DNA of 64,000 nt, from the NCBI GenBank assembly GCA_023078555.1, contig CM041204.1:4990430-5054429 (forward strand), in the 5' to 3' direction. A program made the position numbers and the translations under genes. This DNA comes from Ulva prolifera. Lineage: Eukaryota > Chlorophyta > Ulvophyceae > Ulvales > Ulvaceae. The notes under the pieces are model-generated. The model saw only the letters and a list, made by a program, of their open reading frames with translations, did not search any database and was not told where the DNA came from. Numbering within the stretch: the stretch's first letter is position 1; each line of letters begins with the position of its first letter. Positions 1-12,526 of this stretch are shown here, one piece after another.

Positions 1-3000
1 TCGCAGACACCAGGTCACAGGCAGCAGGCGCACTGCAGGTGCCTGCGCTGCTGCAGCGGGCCTGCTCCTTGGCTCTCACATACGCAGCAGACTCGGCATC
101 TCCTGCACAGCCCGCAGCGCTTTCGTTTTTGACCTGCTTCTTTCAAGGACTGCGCCAAGCAGACGGAGCGCTGCACACCTTGCACCCCGCAGCAGTGCAA
201 CTGCTTCTGCAGCCTGCCGACGAATCGCTCCTGCAAGCAGCGCTTGGAACCTCCGCGGCTGCACGCGTGACACTCATGCCAGCCGCCTGCCTGCGAATCG
301 GCCTGAGTCCCCAGCCTGCCATTGCAGCCGCACGGCTTCTGCTGGCCCTGCTGCAGCCATCCAAAGATGAGCCGGCTGTCCCTCGTCCAAAGCAGATCAT
401 TGCACAGCAGGCTCGGGTGCTTGCAGCAGTGCTGGTGGCCGCCCGTGACACCCGGAACACAGAGCTGGCGCAGGCCGCCGCCGAACTGGCTGCGGCAGCC
501 CGGGGGCCCGTGCTGCGGCTGCTTGTGAAACCACCTACACAGGTTGCTGAGCTGGAGTCGAGTGTTGATTGGGATGGCGTTGGGCAGCTGGCGCTGCAGT
601 GCCTGCAGGTGCAGCCGCTGCAGGTGTGGCACCTGGCCCCGGACTCCCTGAATCAGGGATCCGCGTTCTTCATGTGTCTGTACTGATTTTAAACATTCCT
701 GGTGCCGGTGGTCCCGGCGCATGGCTGTGCATGGCCATCGCATCTTCAACCACTTCGGCGTACAGAACAGCCCTCACAGGCACGTGCCTGTATCAACATT
801 CTGGGGTATGGTGCAGGCTCAGAAGCTGCCCACTTTCGTCCGCACCATGCTGCCTGCTGCCGGCTGGGACCTCCACGAGCTGCTCCCAGCACACAGCATG
901 CTCTTCACGAACGCCCAGTGCCGCCTCGTTGTTGCCTCGCATGTGGTCTGCGCCGCCGCTGCTGTGAGCGGCGTGCGACCCCTGGGTCGGGACGCTGCAC
1001 CGATCTGGACATCCCTCGAGCGCCTCACCGAGGCGCCGCCAGACGCCACGCATGAGCTGCCTGCGCTGTGCGTTCAGCTGCTGACGTGTTGTGTGCGATC
1101 CATGTCCAAGACTCTCAATGCGTGGCCTGGTGCCGCTGACCCTAGCCCGCCCGACCCCATGACCCCTGAAACGGCTGCTGCTGAAGCCGACCAAAGGCCA
1201 TCCAGTGAGCCAGCACACGGAATTGCACCAAGGGCGGCTGGATGTGAGAGTGGCCGGGCGTCTCACGGTCTGTATGGCGTTGTGCGGCCATGGCTTGAGG
1301 TGATCGATTCTCACATCGGAGACGTTGTTGCGCTGCTGCCGGATGCGTCCGTGCATCAGGAGCCATACGCTGAGCTGGCAGCGGCTGCAGCACACCACAG
1401 TACGGCTGCGGCGGCCGCCGCAGCCGGCCCGGCGGCGGCAGTTGCGTGCCGTTCGGCGCGGAGGCTGTGGGCCGCGTTCGTGCGTGAGCCCGAAATCCCT
1501 GCCGCCACGCCCCTGGAGGACTCGTCCGAGCAGTCTGAAGGATCCTCTGATACCTCACAGGACGCGGGGACTGGCGAGGATTCAGCTGGCCGAGGCGCAC
1601 TGGCTGCGAGCATTCCAAGCACTAGCAAAGCTGAGTCAGAGGACGACAGCGATTTGGAGGAGCAAGGGTCAGGGCAAAGGCACACAAGTGCTGCTACAAA
1701 GCAGCAGCCACAGGAGGCGCCAGCATCAGCACCGTCAGACGAGTCGGCGTCGAATGACTCGTCATCAGACCCTTCGCCGGCTAGCGAGGACCCATCTGAC
1801 AGGCAGGCTGCGGGCCGCAACAGCGGAGGTCATTCATGTAATGCAGCCAGCAGCAGGCGGGCAGAGGATGCCGCAGCGCGGCCCGCTGCGAACCTGAAGG
1901 TGGCTGCGGCTGCGCTACAGGCGCTGAGCGCGGTGGCATCGAGCGATGCGGCAATGGCGGTGCTGTTTGACACGTCGGCGATCAAAGCACGCTTTGCGCT
2001 GCCTGCTGTGGTGGCTGACGTGCCACTGCCGCTGGACTCAGTGGCGATGCTGGGGGAGCTGGGGGACGGGCTCAGCGCTGTGGCTGGAGGCGATGCGGGA
2101 GGTGTGGGCCCAGTCCATGCCGACCGCGGCCTGAAGCATCTTGCAGGCTCACAGGCTGGTGGCGCGTCTGCAGTTCGTACGGAGCTGCTTCTGCTGATCG
2201 AGGTATGACCGCATGCGCTGGCTTTACATGATTGCATGGCTACGAGTGTTCAACAGACCGACAGGAAGTCTTCGGCCGCGTGCCATGAGGTTTTTAGCTC
2301 AGTCCCCTGAAAAGGCTGCAGCCGACCCCCTCATCCTATTTTTAGCGAATCAGAAGGAAGCGACCCGTGCGTATGATCATGTTGATCAAGCGGGGATCTG
2401 CATTGTCTTTCGTGTGAATTATGGGCTCTGTGCTCCTGCGGTGGCGGGTATCTGCTTGGACACAGCAGGTCATGAGCTGCTGCTCCATGCTTTCAGCGTG
2501 GTTCGGAGCTGCAGCTCAAGACCAATAGCGCATTGGCTTCCGATGACGGCAGCTGGCTGAGGTCTCCGCTGCCGACAGATACGGGCCGCACATGCAATCA
2601 TACAGCCACCTGCGCCGTGGCCACTTCTGTGCAGGGGCATCCACACACCCAGCAATGCTCTCGATGCGGTGCCTTGCACCATGTTGCACCCTCTCCGCAG
2701 CTTCCCATTGCAGCCCTGCCTCTGCCGTCTCGTAGCATGTAGCACGCAATCGCAGTCGGCATTGCCAGACCTGGACTGTAAGTGGCGTTCTCACCTCAGC
2801 GCCGGTCACCCATGCATGAGCTATCAGGTGACGACGGTGTCAACTCATTAACCTTGCCAGTGTGCAGACAGTGGTGACCTGTGCCCATGCACATATGGCT
2901 TGCACTCACGCCTCCGCTGCAGCAGTGGAGGCGGCCCAAGCGCAGCTGCTGTCGGCTGCCCAGCTGCTACTACCCCAGCTGCTTGCCACCTATCATGCGA

Positions 3001-6000
3001 CCATGCATCCTGAGGACCGGGCGTGCCTGCTTGTGCTGCGGGCCCTCGATGCGGTTCTGGCTGCCCCTGATGCGCCGCTCGGGCAGCCGCGGCCCAGCAC
3101 GCCGGAGCCTCCTGGGGAACCTGTGCATGGAGGTGCAGGTGCAGGCTGCGCAGGCAGCTTCCTGAGCAGCATGGCATTCGTGTGGGGGCGGCTATGGGGC
3201 CACGTGCAGCGCAGCGCCGCGATCACGCCAGAGATGATGAGGGTGTTCCAGCGCAGGCCAGATGTGATCGACCCACGGTGTGTTGCCCCGCACCTGCACC
3301 CCGGCCCCTGTGCAGCCGGATCCGCACAGACGCCATGCTGCAGTGTGCTCCTCAGGAGTGCGGCGGTCTATTTCTGCTGTTGTCCGTGGCGCACTGATGT
3401 GTATCTAAGCGCTCCCGCGGCTCAGCGCGCCTGGCGGTCACACGAAGCCGGGTACGAGAGCGACGGCGCTGGTGCATGCAGGAGGATGGCGCTGGCCGCG
3501 CTGTACTTTCCAGAGGCACGCACGCAGGCCGTGTCGGAGCAGGACCCCTACCGCGGCAGCCCGGCTATCATGCAGGCACCGCAGGCGGCGAGTGCGGGGT
3601 ATGATCCTGCCACCGTTGTGCCAGCCGCGGCTGCGATGCTGCGGCGGGGCTGGCTTGATGTCAGTGGCATCGTGTGCGGGGGCTGGCTGCCACTGCTGCT
3701 GCGGTGCCTTGGCTGCGTGGACGAAGCCCTCAGGTGCGCCTCTGGTCGTTGCATGCATGAGGTCCATGCAAGAGCCAGAGCCTGGCGAATTCGCTACTGT
3801 CTGCCTGATCTGGCAATGTGCCGCCACACATCCATGGACGCCATACATGCTCTGGTGTTCCACCTGTGTTGGGATTGACAGTCGGCGCTTAATGGGAGCC
3901 TGGAGAATTCTGGGTGACTCCCCGGCTGTGCCCTTCATTTGGGCCGTTCTGCGCGTGTGTGTGCATCACTGCCAGGCGGCTGAGGTGGCACCGGCGCAGG
4001 GATGCGCCAGTCCTGGCCGCTGCCTAGGCTTCCCAGTTTCAGGCATATTCAGCGCTTTCAGAGGCTCGGGAGAGACAAACAAGGCGTTCCTCTGGGGCGG
4101 CCACTCCGTGAAAAGGCCACCATCCCGTGGCTGCTCTCGGTGTGTGCACCGCTGCCAAGCCTCACCTCACTCTGGCGCCGTGCTCTGCAGGATGAATGCT
4201 TATGATGCTCTCTCGGTGCTCTTCGAGGCAGCGGCTCCAGCCAAGGGCGACGCTGCCTCGTCCCCCGGGGCGGTGCGAGAGGCGTCCCAGGTCATCACAC
4301 TCCTCGCCCTGGTCCGCAACACGACGCAATCACCCTTCCAGAAGCTTCCGCAAGCTTCTGCGGTGTTCCTCGCTGAGGCGGCGGTCGCTGCGCTCAACCC
4401 CGCAGCTTTCCTGTACGCGCCCATCAATGCATTTCTCCTCCGGAGTGCGGCGCTGCCACAGCGCGGCCTCAGCATGTTTTCACAGTTACACGATGGTCAG
4501 GCACGCGACTGGCGTGGGCGCCGCGCGTTTGCACAGGCGCTCGCCCTCGCCGCGCCGCAGGCCGCCGCACCACGCATGAAGCTCGCCGCTGCGGCCGCGG
4601 CCGCGCCGTCAGACTCTGCCGCTGCACGCGCGTTTCTACGTGCAGCGGCAGCGTCGGCGGCGCTGCCGGCCTCCTGTGTGCATATGCTACGGCGAGGCAC
4701 GCTGGGCCACGTCGCAGCGTGCGCGGCTGCATCGTTGTCGCTGCTGGACCGCAGCGCCCTCTCAGAGCCTGCAGCCTCCAGCAGCGACGGCGCTCAATCA
4801 GCTCACGGAGAGAATGTGCTGGTGGCACTGGAGGTGCTGCGGACCGCGGCGTGCGTGTCACAGCTGTGGCGCGGCACGACCCGGAATGAAGCGGTCGCAA
4901 CATTCACATGTGCCATCTGGAGCGTGCTGGGAGCGCTGGCGGGAGCGCTGGCCGCAGCCCCTCACTCCTGTGCGTCAGTCTCTGGGGCCAGCTGGGCAGC
5001 AGCTGTGCTGCACAGGCTGCTGCGCGTGCTGGGAACGTACCTGCGCGGCGCGACTGCATGGCACCACAGTTCAGCCCGTCCAAGCAGCTTTGGGCTGCCA
5101 TTCTGGAAGCAACTGCTGGATGTAGCTGTCTGCATTGGGTCACCAGAGCAGCCTGTGCCAGGGACTGGTTCAGAGGTGACACAGACATTTGCCATGATCC
5201 AACAGTGTCTGCTCTGCTCCAGCTTGGCTGCCATCAGCACTCAGGGCGACACCGGCAGCCATGCAGCTGCTCACCCATGCAGGGATGCCCAGGCGTACCT
5301 GCAGCGTCTTTGGGGAGCTGCTGCAGCCCAATCGGTGCGGCCTCACCATGAGCAGCAGCTTTGCGGCCCCCTGCATCTGTCCAGTGAGCCTCACGCAGTG
5401 CGGCTTCTGGCGTGGATTGTGGCTGGCGCATGTCAAAAGCATATCAACAACATGTCCGATGGTCATGAAGGTGCGGCTCTCTGGCACAGACTTGCCCTGG
5501 CAAAGACACCGTGGGACCGGTCATGCAATGGCTTTGTGTTGAGGCTAGCTGTAATCTCGCTTCACATGTTCACAACTGCAGGACTGGTGTCACTGAACAT
5601 GCCGCCGGCGGTCCTGGAGGACGTTCAATCAAGCATGTTGCAGACTTTAGCTTTGCACACAGCGCAACCACTCTCACAGTGGCCCTGTGGGAGATGGCCA
5701 GGGCTTACATCTATGCTGTATCGCCTAGCCTTGCAGATGATCACATCTGATCTAGGCGACGTAGACATCAGCAGCACATCTGGGCATTTGGACCACAGCA
5801 AGCTTCCTCCACAGGTGCTTCGTGCATTTTGTGGGGCTCTGGGCGCAGTGGCAGCAGGGAAAGAGCGTCTGCATGATGTTATGGGTCAGGCAGTACAAGT
5901 TGACCGAAATTCGCATTCAATGATTTCGTTCAGTCAAGATAGACACATGGTGGGAGCGGAGGGGATTCGAGCTCCGCCTGTTACAATGTGGTCCATTCTT

Positions 6001-6021
6001 CACGCACTTGCTTGTAACTGA
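1..6021 (+). CDS. URB1: URB1/Npa1-like nucleolar pre-ribosomal protein, C-terminal part (5' end outside window)
   Basis: In yeast and animals URB1/Npa1 is a large nucleolar helical-repeat scaffold for early 60S pre-ribosomal particles. The window opens inside an exon. Coding blocks I can follow are about 3-620, 803-2202 (ends at a good GAG|GTATGA donor), about 2920-3290, about 3400-3735 and 4192-6021. The diagnostic block is in the last exon near 4405-4560, where APINAFLLRSAALP is followed by a short Met-Phe-x-x-Leu stretch and an Arg-rich helix. This matches the URB1 C-terminal pattern (aromatic, P-(I/V)-NRFLL, then MF..L). The rest is Ala/Leu-rich HEAT-like helices. A Ser/Asp/Glu-rich low-complexity stretch lies at about 1510-1800. 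The stop is the TGA at 6019-6021. The next gene ends convergently about 90 bp away. Family identity is inferred from the C-terminal motif; introns are approximate. Confidence 0.62.
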
Positions 6022-6111
6022 ATCAGCTTGCACAATCTAATGGGGTTGTACGGGCACCCATGTTCCAGATCAAACGAATGATCATGGCCAACTGTATCGG
6101 GCCATGTGTTT

Positions 6112-9100
6112 TTAAAACGTGATCTTTGCCTGATCTGGCCGAACAGCCTTCCCAAAGCTGTACCCACCATGACTCCGCAATTTTGAAACGACGTCTGCGT
6201 TGTATGCTCGAATAGGTGAGTATTGTGCTGGTCCGGGCGAGTCAGATCCAACGACTACCTTGGAGTGTAGCTGTGATAAAAAAAGCTTGCCTTCAGTCGC
6301 TCGACTTGCTCGAGCCATTTTCCCAGTAAACTCTTTGCTAGTTTGAGCTGGCCGACCACTGGCCACTTGGCCTGCTAGATTAGACATTGTCGCGTGCATG
6401 GTTTCCACGCCAAAGCCAGCGCTGTCTTGCACTCTAGAAAAAAACCTGTACACTAGCTTTAGTGTAAATCACACCAGAGATTCAAGGAACAATAAAAGTC
6501 CCGTTACTGCTCGCTCGATCTGGTGTTGAGATGCGCTGTCTACAACACTTGGAGACTGTGTATTAGCTTTTCGGGGTTGCTGATCAACACAGGAGCTTTA
6601 GTGAATTCGTACATACAGCAACAAGCATGTGGTGCCACCGATGCCGGTTTTGCTGCTCTCTGATAGAAACGGCAAAGATTATTAGTCACACCTCCGGATC
6701 TGTGTACGTTCCCCAGGCTCCGAACTGTGGTTGAGTTTACTCTCAAGGAAGGTCTCCTTGGAGATGCCATCTCTCCGGCCCATAGAGAATGTGGGAGCCC
6801 CGCCTTTATGAGTCTGGACAGACTGATGGTAGTGTCCTGGACCCGGAGTATCCAGGTTTCCCAGCAACGCTTGCTGCCTACCCAGCTTTCCAGTGACCTC
6901 CCCAATCTTGAACGATGGCTCGATCCGCTTCTCTGCAAGCCAGGCAGTGGCATATGACTGTGTTGTTTTCAATCAAAGGTGCTCACATGATGCTATGACG
7001 CACTGCAATAGAGTCATGCTTGTGAAGGGTCCTGACCAAACTGACTGTGTAGTTCCACCGAAGACACGCAGCTGTGCAACATGACTGCGCATAAAACATG
7101 GCTGCTGCAGTAGGTCAGGTGTATTGGCAGCGTTTCTCAACTGCCACTTGCTTGTCATATATCTGGTTCTGCTGCAATATATCGAGGTCTGTGAATGGAG
7201 GCCGTACGGACATCTGGGCGGCCAATGCCCCGTAGGGAATCATGGGCACCTGGACCAGGTGAGTCAATGCCACCAGTCACAGCTGACCAATCTGTCCGTA
7301 TTGCAGCAGCTATGCCATATGCAGGTGGTGCCCGAAACTTGTATTCCCCAAGGTCCTTCTTCATCAGATATGCGTCGGCCCCAGGTGTGTCGTCTCCGAC
7401 CATGTTGCTCCTTTGGCTAGTTCCAACCGTGTACGCTGGAGATGTCCGTTGCAGGTGATTCAAAGCTTTATTGTGGTCATAGATGGAACCTGGTGAGTCC
7501 ACACCCTATGAACCAAGTCAATGTGATCTCGTCTAAGCTTGACATCTTGCTAGCGTAACAATAGAGCATGCTTCAGTACGTGAGACTTCTGCGAACTTGG
7601 TCGATTTTGCAGGCGCCAGCTGAGCTGACAGCTGAATCTATGCTCCAAGAGCAGGCGGCGTCCTGTCGGCTGGGAGAGAGCCTAAGTACTGAAGAGCAGA
7701 CATGCTGCAGTCTTGAGATCCAAACAAAGGGCAGAGCATGCAGCAACGGTGGTAACAAAATACTCGCACCAGGGACTGGACCGCGTGCTGCTTCGATATC
7801 AAGGGCCCAACTCCAGAGACACCCTTGGACAAGTCTGGGAAGCGTTCGGCGTCAGTCCGGGCTCCGCCATGCTTGGCTAGGGTTGAGCGGGCTGGAGCAA
7901 TGTTCGGAGATGAGTCCAGTCCTTTCTTTGACTCCTCATACAGAGGCCCACCCATTGCAAGCTGCACCAGCCCCGTTCAGATGTCAGCGTACATGGCCTG
8001 ATAATACACTCTCTCGTAGGTTCCTTCAATACAAGAAATTGTCGAGAGCGTGCAGAGCAGACAGACCACACAACTGGTAAAGGAGAAATATTAGCAGATT
8101 ACAAGTGTCTGCAGGCATCGTGCAGTTTTTACAAGTCAAGTTGGAACTGCCTGTGACCCGGTTAATCGTGTGCATCGTGCAGCTATATTCCGAGTCTCAC
8201 TTAGCTTCACCAGGGACACTCAAGCACTGGCGTCCCAGCTCTTACAAGCTCTTATGAGAGTTACAATAACATCCATCGATTGTATAGAACACAGGCGGAT
8301 CAAGGCTCAGACAAGCAGGGACCATCCGTAAGACACAACGGTGCATGCTGCCACAATTTGGTACGGCTGGCGTGGGCGCGCACCTTTTCTTGGCTTTCCT
8401 TGGTTGCTTTACCAAATGTAGCACGTGAAGACGTTTGCTTTCCGGCCAGATACTGATCCGATGGTGAGTAAGCGCCAGGGCCAGGCGATTCACTTGGAGT
8501 GGCATCCACAACCGCGACACCGTGATATCGTGACTTATGTGACATGGCCTCGTCCATGCGATCCCTTGTGTTTCCACAAAGGGCAGACTCGACTGGGCCA
8601 ATGCAGGCATGAGGTCCAGATCCCAATGTAGACTGCAAGTGGTACTTTGCCCCGGGCAAGCTTCCGGCAGCCTGGCAGTAGATCGGCGGTCTTGAGGCAG
8701 TTCCGATGATTGCGTGTGGAGAATCTCCGATGGTGTTGGCATGGCCTCGCCCGCACAAATTACGATATGTTCCAGGTCCAGGCACAGCATCTGGAATCTG
8801 AGGTTTTGCGGTGCTTGAAACAAATCGGCGGGCCTCACCAGCACGCGTAGATGTACCAATAACAGCAGGCTTACTCTTAGGCGAGACAGCCACATACTCA
8901 GGCTTGTGAGCTGCGGGCCCAGGCGAGTCTGGCTGCACTTCCTTGACATTGGCTTTGCCCTGGATACTGAATTTTCCAGGCGCTGAGAACACATGCTTCC
9001 CACCAAGGGCGCATTTCTGTACAGTTCCGTCGTTGAATTGCGTGATCGTCTGGTATTGTCCAGGGCCTGGGGTGCCGAACAAGGCATAGCCGTTCGGGTC

Positions 9101-9160
9101 CACGGCTCTGGAGCTGAGAACTGCATTACGGCACCTCTGGTCACTGCGGTATACTTCCAC
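6112..9160 (-). CDS. Sperm-tail PG-rich repeat (STPGR/SHIPPO-like) protein, probable axonemal microtubule protein
   Basis: Proteins with this repeat (ODF3/CIMAP and STPG families) bind axonemal or cortical microtubules. Read on the minus strand from about 9160 to the stop at 6112-6114, at least eight Pro-Gly motifs recur: TPGPGQY, SPGPAAH, VPGPGTY, SPGPGAY, TPGADAY, SPGPGAH, TPGPGHY and SPGPAQY. Each is followed some 20-30 residues on by a Phe-Gly or Ser/Thr-Phe type segment, as in the family. Coding exons lie at about 8340-9160, 7800-7967, 7155-7500, 6690-6970 and 6112-6450. The first base of the 9160 exon follows a splice-like AG, and no ATG is seen in frame, so the true N-terminus probably lies in one or more exons between 9161 and 10230 that I could not fix. 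Its presence supports a flagellate organism. Confidence 0.8.
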
Positions 9161-10430
9161 TCGCTGTTACCCTTGGGTAGTCATGGAGCATTTAAGATGC
9201 ATTAAATCGTGCAAGAGAATTATTTATGCGCATTGGCGATGGTTGTCGCGGAGCCCGGTGTTGCTGTGGATGGTATCATCGATGCCTCATGCGTGCGCAC
9301 CTGGTTGAGCTTCGTCTGGCATAGCTGCTGTCCACTAGCGACCGAGCGTCAACGTTCAAGATGAAATTTTGTTTCAGAACGTTAAAATCATGTTTTCTTG
9401 GCACAGTAGCTGCCGCTCCGTTTTCTGGATGGGCTTGCTCGCATGGCTTTCATGCTCACGGCCGCCTACATCCCCGTCTGTGGAGCCTCTTCTTTGCATC
9501 GGTGCGAATATTCCAGGCGTGCGGATCCCAGTCTTCAATGCTTATTCAGGCGCTTTGCAGAGGTTTTCGCATGTACAATCATGGGGAGCATGCATTGAGA
9601 CACACGAGAAAATTTGAATGGCACACGAACAGACACGAGAGGTACAGATCTCCCCAGGGTCCTCGCCGGTATTGTATTTCCAATAGCCCAACTCGTTCTT
9701 GATGCAAACATCTGGGCATTTGCCACAGTTGTATCTTGGGATAGTGTGCAGCCAAGGTTACGCCTGCGCATGGTTACGCCTGCCATTGGGCACACATTGT
9801 GTAGCAAATGTGAAGCTTGTCGCACCGGTCAGACTTGGCTGAAATGACAAGGGCAGGCTGCCATCGACTATCGTTGTCTTATGTCCATGGTGAACCTGGG
9901 CTATGGGACGGCGCCCAGTGACTCAGCGGCGATGGAAACAGCTGTGTCGGTCCATTGCAGGGGTCCATTGGTGGCAGGGTGGATGCCACCGTCGCTGTTG
10001 CCACCAAACGGGCAGGACATGCGTGAGGCTGCATCTCTCAACATCGTGCAGAGCTTGATGCCTGCGATGTGTGCACCCACATTTGTTGCTGCAGCCTTGG
10101 ACATGCATGGGAGCTCGTCGCTGCACCACCGCCACCAGCCTCTCGCCGCGACAGGAATTAGCAATACAGCAGGGCCGTGCAGGGCACCGCTTCCGTACCA
10201 TCCAGGTAAGTGAGCAATGTTTAGCAACTGCTGAATTCTTTCAGAGGGTAATCATACGTCCTCTGCGATGCCGCGCTTCCGTCAACTTGGTTTTGTTATT
10301 CCTGCTTCGGGAGTGTTGAGGGCAGCTGCTGTAGGCTCACACATAGTAGCTGGGCGAGCGGCTCTTACCGCCTGCTTCAAGTTGTGCAAATCGTGTTGAG
10401 TGCTAGCTGTCTCGCTCATCGCCAGGCGCC
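9161..10430. other. Gap between the PG-repeat gene and the MTG1 gene
   Basis: No gene could be fixed here. Minus-strand open stretches at about 9901-10227 and 9535-9825 may be N-terminal exons or 5' UTR of the PG-repeat gene, but neither shows a PG repeat. The segment also holds the promoter side of the plus-strand MTG1 gene. Confidence 0.4.
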
Positions 10431-12241
10431 ATGTATCGCAGTTGCTTGAATGCCCTCCGGGAAATTTCAAGCGTCGCGGCCCAATGGCGCCCGTCGAGCT
10501 CCAAGACTGTCAGTGCTATGCAGCCACACATGCGCAGGGCGATACGAGAGATCACCGAACGGCTTCCGTCTGTGGATGTATTGATTGAGATGCGGGATTC
10601 CCGCATTCCGTTCACATCTGCCAATTACACCCTTACCGAAATGGTAAAACGAAGGCCGAACAGAATTCTCGTACTGAATAAGCGTGACCTGGCACATAAG
10701 AGCTTCCTCAAGGTTGGCTCCATGCCTTTGGACCTAGCATAGGACAGGTCTATGCAAAGACATCACACGCAGCCATTCCCTGCCACTTCATGGCATGCAC
10801 ATGCAGGAAACGGTCAGCCAGCTGACTTCGATGTACCCAGAAGTGATCTACACCTCAAATCAAGACGACTACTTCGCAAGCAGTGTACTGGACGCGGTGA
10901 AGTCATGTCTTCCAGCCACGCATGCAGCTGGGCAAGTGTATGTGCTGATGGTGGTTGGCACACCCAATGTTGGCAAGACGACACTCGTCAATGCACTGAA
11001 GCGCCACTATTTCGTAACCGGCAGTCTGCAAGCTGACCGCCTGGGCAAGCTGCAAGTGGGACCTCTCCCAGGTGTCACCAAAAGGGTTGCAGGTGTCAAG
11101 GTGTTGCTTCCTCGTTCTCATTATTGTGCAGCCCCCTGGCAGACTGTGAATGTCTCATACCGATTTTGAGCTACCAACATGCACCGATCACTAAGGGGCA
11201 GCAAAATCCAGTCAGGAATTTCATCAGGTCTGTCTAAAGTCAAACTCCCTAGTATCGCTCACCCTGGATGCTCTGACTCGCAGTTCTAGCATATCAGATG
11301 CTCAGTCTTTGTCTATGCAGATCTGTGATGAGCCAACAATCCTCTTGATTGATACACCCGGAATCATGTTGCCGAAGCTGAAGGAGTCATTGTTCGCCTA
11401 TCGCGTTGCCTTGGCTGGGCTGGTGCAGGAGACCCAGGTCTCTCTGCAGGAATTGTTTGCCTTCACACTGTACGCTCTGTCACAGCATCCAAATAGAGGG
11501 CAGCTCAAGGTCGTTCTCTCACAGCCACTGCCGCCTGATGACAAGCCGGGCAGATTTGATGACAGGGTCCCCTCCAGTGCGCACATGCGCAGGTCTCCCC
11601 AGGGCGCTGTGCGTCATGCATACGCGAGCAAACGCTTAGCAAAGTGCATCTTGCAAGGGATAGATGAAGCTGTTGAGGGCATGATCAGTGCCAGTACAGA
11701 GACAGATCCTGTCCGGGAGGATACGCAAACAATGACAGAACAGCAGGATATCTGGAGCCACAGGCAAGATGAAAGCTTGGTCCAGGCGAGACACAGCAGA
11801 GCACCACGTAATCGACCACACTTTGCCCATGAGCACCTGGCACTCATGGAGTCTGATGCTGAGCCAATCGGGTATGTGGATCAGGCTAGTTCATGTTCTG
11901 CCGACACGTCTGTCGATGATCCTCTAACAGAGGGATGTGGACCAACAGCCGAAGGAAGGCATGCCATGTCCACACCTGAAGCTCCCAGAGTCTTATCGCC
12001 ACAGTCCACAGGCCGTTCTCAGAGGTTCAGCCAGAGGCCATGGATGCCGTACAACAGCGAGTTCTGGGGAGTCTGTGGTGATGCAGTGTTGAGGAGGTTG
12101 CTGAAAGTTGACTCTTTAGGTGGTAGTGGGAAGCTACAAAGGGAGCAAGTGACGTCAGCAATGGAGCGGATCATCAGGATGGCAAGGTCTGGAGATTTTG
12201 GTCCCTTAGTCTTTGAGCATCCTTCGTTCAAGCAGCAGTGA
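10431..12241 (+). CDS. MTG1: MTG1-type mitochondrial ribosome-associated GTPase (YlqF/RbgA family)
   Basis: This is a circularly permuted GTPase needed for late large-subunit ribosome assembly in mitochondria; the bacterial counterpart is RbgA/YlqF. Three exons join in phase 0: 10431-10712, 10807-11100 and 11321-12241, giving about 498 residues. The G motifs appear in the permuted order typical of the family: G4 NKRD near residue 83, then the P-loop GTPNVGKTT, a G2-region LPGVTK, then G3 DTPG. Family-typical PKLKESLFAYRVALAGLV follows G3. The start is the first ATG of exon 1, and the N-terminus is rich in Arg, Ser and Ala, which suits a mitochondrial presequence. An acidic, polar insert of roughly 130 residues precedes the conserved C-terminal helix ending GDFGPLVFEHP, making the protein longer than human MTG1 (about 330 residues). 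Confidence 0.9.
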
Positions 12242-12526
12242 ATGCTTGTATCTTGTGTCAGCTGCCATGACAGACGCCCTCACTGCTGCCTGAATAGGTG
12301 CACAGGGAAGACTCCGAATGAGAGCGTGCAGAAGCTGCGGCTCATGATGCAGCTGGGATGGTGCGACTTCCGAATTGCAATACTCCTTCATCATGTGACC
12401 TTGCCTTCGATTAGCATGTTGATTTCCGTTACAACTTGTGCAGGCGAATCAGATTGATCCAGATATGCCTTTTGGGTTCGTCTGAGCAGATCATGTGGCA
12501 GATCTAGCGTAACAGCATGCTCACAG

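Noticed and set aside
721-1618. Minus-strand open frames opposite URB1 (for example 793-1398 and 1142-1618)
   Set aside because: GC-rich antisense frames of the plus-strand gene, with Arg/Pro/Gln-rich composition typical of shadows.
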